Assembly: GCA_019637645.1 (NCBI GenBank)
Contig: JAHBVH010000009.1
Location: 62,001-126,000, forward strand
Direction of reading: 5' to 3'
DNA from: Caldilineaceae bacterium
GTDB taxonomy: Bacteria > Chloroflexota > Anaerolineae > Caldilineales > Caldilineaceae
DNA: 64,000 nt
Below are positions 61,799-64,000 of this stretch, one piece after another. The first letter of the stretch is position 1. Every line of letters begins with the position of its first letter. A program made the translations under genes and the position numbers. A model generated the notes under the pieces. That model made no database searches. It was not told the origin of the DNA and saw only the letters and a list, made by a program, of their open reading frames with translations.

Positions 61799-63598
61799 AT
61801 GCCTGTGGAACATTCCGAACTTTTGTTGGTCGGCGGCGTGTTGGCGGCTGGCAGCCTCTGTCAGTGGTTTGCTTGGCGCGTCAAGATTCCGGCGATTCTT
61901 CCCCTGCTGGCTATTGGTTTTCTTGCTGGCCCTATAACGGGCATCTTACATCCGCAGGCGGTGTTGGGTAATCTCTTTTTTCCCCTGATCTCCCTTTCCG
62001 TGGCGGTGATCCTCTTTGAAGGCTCCTTAACCCTCAATTGGCGCGAGGTGCGCACGGTCGCCACAACGGTGCGCAATTTGCTATCGATCGGGGCCTTGGT
62101 GACTTGGTTTGGCGGGGCTCTTGGCGCACGCTATGTCTTGGGCCTGCCTTGGGATCTTTCCCTCCTCTTTGGCGCGCTGATTATTGTCACGGGCCCAACC
62201 GTGATCGCACCCTTGTTGCGCAATGTGCGGCCCACCGCCAACATCAGCTCCATCCTGCGGTGGGAAGGGATCGTCATTGATCCAATCGGGGCCTCGATTG
62301 CTGTGTTGGTCTTTGATATCATTGCCGCAGGCGGTGGCACTTGGCAACATACGGTTTGGAGTTTTTTGCAGATTGCTGTGGTTGGAACGGTGTTGGGGCT
62401 AGCCAGTGGGTATGCTACCGATCAGCTCATTCGGCGCTACCTCGTGCCTGATTATCTACGTGATATTAGCGTGCTTACCTTTGTGCTTGGTATTTTTGCG
62501 CTTTCCGACTGGCTAGCCGCCGAATCGGGCTTGCTGGCTGTAACCGTGATGGGGGTCTATTTGGCCAATACCGACCTGCCGCAACTGCGCGAGATCTGGT
62601 ATTTCAAAGAGCGCCTGAGTGTATTACTTATCTCGACCCTCTTTATTTTGTTGGCGGCGAATGTCCAGATAGGCGATCTAGCCCTGCTGGACTGGCGCGC
62701 TTTCCTATTGTTGGCTATCATTATGTTTGTGCTGCGGCCGGTTGGGGTGCTGCTGAGCGCGCTGGGCAGTTCGCTGTCGGTCAAGGAACGCGCATTTCTT
62801 TCTTGGGTGGCGCCCCGTGGGATTGTGGCGGCGGCGATCTCTTCGCTCTTTGCCTTTCGCTTGGTCGATCTGGGCTATGCTGACGCGCGTATCTTGGGGC
62901 CGTTGGTCTTTTTGGTGATTGTGGGAACGGTCTTGCTCCAAGGGAGTACGGCCAAAGCCATTGCGCGCCGGTTGGGGGTCAGCGAAGCAGAGCCTCAGGG
63001 CTTTTTGCTTATGGGGGCGGCTCCTTTTGCGCGCGTTCTGGCCAAGGCGCTGCAAGAGGAAGGGTTTGTTGTACGCTTGGTAGATTCTAACTATCAGCAG
63101 GTCATGCAGGCGCGGGTCAATGGCTTGCAAGTGCGCCAGGGTAATATTTTGTCTGATTATATTGATGAAAACCTGGAGCTAGGTGGTATTGGGTATTTTC
63201 TCGCGCTGACCAGCAACGACGAGGCGAATGCGTTAGCTTGTCATCATTTTGCCGAAACCTTTGGTTCTTCCAATGTCTACCAACTGCAGCCGAGTGCTTC
63301 GGCGAAGGGTACGACTTCGGCCATGCAAGCCACAGAAGGGCGCATTTTGTTTGGGCCAGACTTTACCTACCGTGTGTTGGAAGAATATGTCGAAAATGGC
63401 GCGGCGGTGCGACGAACCAAGCTAACCGACAAATTTTCCCTGGCTAATTTTCGGCAGCAGAGCTTGCCGGCTCGCGTGCCATTGTTAGCCATCCAAAATC
63501 GCCAAGCTAATTTGGTGAGTCGTGACCAACCGCTCCAACCGACGAATGGTGCCACTATACTAAGCCTGGCATTGCCAACCAAATCCGATAAACAATAA
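61799..63598 (+). CDS. Monovalent cation/proton antiporter (CPA1/NhaP2-like) with TrkA-N-like domain
   Basis: A 599-residue inner-membrane antiporter with about twelve hydrophobic segments (1-395). The typical core segments are ISLSVAVILFEGSLTL, LLFGALIIVTGPTVIAPLLRNVRPTANISSILRWEGIVIDPIGA (the functional Asp in the ion-binding helix) and SVKERAFLSWVAPRGIVAAAISSLFAFRLV. The C-terminal cytosolic part (about 400-500) resembles a TrkA-N nucleotide-binding domain (GFLLMGAAPFARVLAKALQEEGFVVRLVDSNYQQV), but its glycine loop is altered (GAAPFA). AGGAA directly abuts ATG 61799. A GTG at 61805 has better spacing and may be the true start. It is followed in the same direction by an ABC exporter gene. 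Confidence 0.92.
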   Translation: MPVEHSELLLVGGVLAAGSLCQWFAWRVKIPAILPLLAIGFLAGPITGILHPQAVLGNLFFPLISLSVAVILFEGSLTLNWREVRTVATTVRNLLSIGALVTWFGGALGARYVLGLPWDLSLLFGALIIVTGPTVIAPLLRNVRPTANISSILRWEGIVIDPIGASIAVLVFDIIAAGGGTWQHTVWSFLQIAVVGTVLGLASGYATDQLIRRYLVPDYLRDISVLTFVLGIFALSDWLAAESGLLAVTVMGVYLANTDLPQLREIWYFKERLSVLLISTLFILLAANVQIGDLALLDWRAFLLLAIIMFVLRPVGVLLSALGSSLSVKERAFLSWVAPRGIVAAAISSLFAFRLVDLGYADARILGPLVFLVIVGTVLLQGSTAKAIARRLGVSEAEPQGFLLMGAAPFARVLAKALQEEGFVVRLVDSNYQQVMQARVNGLQVRQGNILSDYIDENLELGGIGYFLALTSNDEANALACHHFAETFGSSNVYQLQPSASAKGTTSAMQATEGRILFGPDFTYRVLEEYVENGAAVRRTKLTDKFSLANFRQQSLPARVPLLAIQNRQANLVSRDQPLQPTNGATILSLALPTKSDKQ

Positions 63599-63658
63599 GC
63601 ACTGCTCTGGGAAAGTGCCTCACTTCTAAAATTTTCAAGTAAACGGAAAGTTGCTCGT

Positions 63659-64000
63659 ATGGCGATGGTGCGCGGCAGTCTGGCTGCCGAAAAATATGAT
63701 CGCGAGTATAACAATCGGGAGTTATTACAGCGGATCTGGGGCTATTTCCGGCCCGAGTGGCGGCACCTAGCTGGCGTGGTGGGGATGGTTACCCTGCTCT
63801 CCCTCTTTGGTGCTGCAACCCCTGTGTTGATCGCCCGGGGGGTAACGCTCTTAGAAGGGCCGCCTTCTCAACATGGGCAACTGGCGGTGGGCTTAGTGGG
63901 GCTGCTGTTGCTGATGGGCATTTTGACCTGGGTTGCCAATTGGGCGCGGCGGCTGTGGACGGCCATGCTCCTGGGTGATGTCCTCCTCGCCATGCGCAAC
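63659..64000 (+). CDS. ABC exporter, N-terminal transmembrane part (cut by window edge)
   Basis: The first 114 codons of a probable ABC-type exporter subunit. After a basic N-terminus (MAMVRGSLAAEKYDREYNNRELLQRIWGYFRPEWRHLAG) come two hydrophobic helices (VVGMVTLLSLFGAATPVLIARG and AVGLVGLLLLMGILTWVANWA). RRLWTAMLLGDVLLAMRN follows, the usual first cytoplasmic loop (GDVxxxLR) of ABC transmembrane domains. The ATPase domain is outside the window. GGAAAG lies 8 nt before the ATG, and the start is 60 bp after the antiporter stop. Confidence 0.82.
   Translation, partial: MAMVRGSLAAEKYDREYNNRELLQRIWGYFRPEWRHLAGVVGMVTLLSLFGAATPVLIARGVTLLEGPPSQHGQLAVGLVGLLLLMGILTWVANWARRLWTAMLLGDVLLAMRN

Overview
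The window looks like chromosomal DNA of a Chloroflexota bacterium, probably from the Anaerolineae/Caldilineae side. The taxonomic call is inference. It rests on moderately GC-rich coding sequence, lipoproteins and secreted proteins with long Thr/Pro-rich (TPTPTATPT-type) linkers, a secreted protein ending in an IYLPLITQ-like tail, many carbohydrate and amino-acid uptake systems, several phytanoyl-CoA dioxygenase homologues, a monomeric isocitrate dehydrogenase and very large multidomain sensor kinases. No rRNA, tRNA, CRISPR array, prophage or complete insertion sequence was recognised. Only genes and sites readable directly from the sequence are listed.

Layout. 0-1.3 kb: the N-terminal two thirds of acetyl-CoA synthetase (minus). 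1.3-2.25 kb: a gene-free, hairpin-rich stretch. 2.25-7.7 kb: a 1805-residue membrane protein joining GGDEF, HD-GYP, two GAF domains, a histidine kinase and a receiver. 7.8-14.7 kb: amino-acid or peptide salvage genes: an S9 peptidase, a DoeB/aspartoacylase-like zinc deacylase, an M20 deacylase, an MFS transporter and a convergent L-ATC-hydrolase-like gene. 15.2-20.7 kb: secreted and membrane proteins. 21-23.2 kb: icd. 23.3-28.1 kb (minus): a complete ribose/galactofuranose-type sugar ABC transporter. 28.4-32.4 kb: a CofE-like ligase, then an operon of a PhyH dioxygenase, a GH32-like hydrolase and an aldo/keto reductase.

32.5-34.7 kb: a secreted protein with a duplicated Cys-pair domain. 35-40 kb: a PanE-like reductase with the hydantoinase/oxoprolinase subunits HyuA and HyuB. 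40-40.5 kb: an antitoxin with a decayed RelE/YafQ-like toxin. 40.5-43.2 kb: a membrane protein, a second PhyH and an SDR. 43.2-48.1 kb: an oligopeptide-type ABC importer (binding protein plus two permeases, no ATPases) and a lactonase-like propeller protein. 48.1-50.2 kb: an Rpn nuclease with an in-frame tandem repeat, and a receiver-DUF309 fusion. 50.2-56.4 kb: cell-envelope genes (polysaccharide deacetylase lipoprotein, RpiR regulator, membrane glycosyltransferase, SH3-PQQ propeller protein). 56.6-64 kb: a class III aminotransferase, a secreted beta-helix protein, a third PhyH, a CMD-family protein, a cation/proton antiporter with a TrkA-like tail, and the start of an ABC exporter.

Together the genes suggest a heterotroph that imports sugars and peptides, strips acyl or hydantoin groups from amino-acid derivatives, and keeps a decorated cell surface. 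A second theme is non-coding. Many intergenic spaces carry long inverted repeats, most of them exact (up to 30 bp per arm), mainly at convergent or operon-end positions. They are most simply terminators, but several share sub-motifs and may belong to dispersed repeat families.
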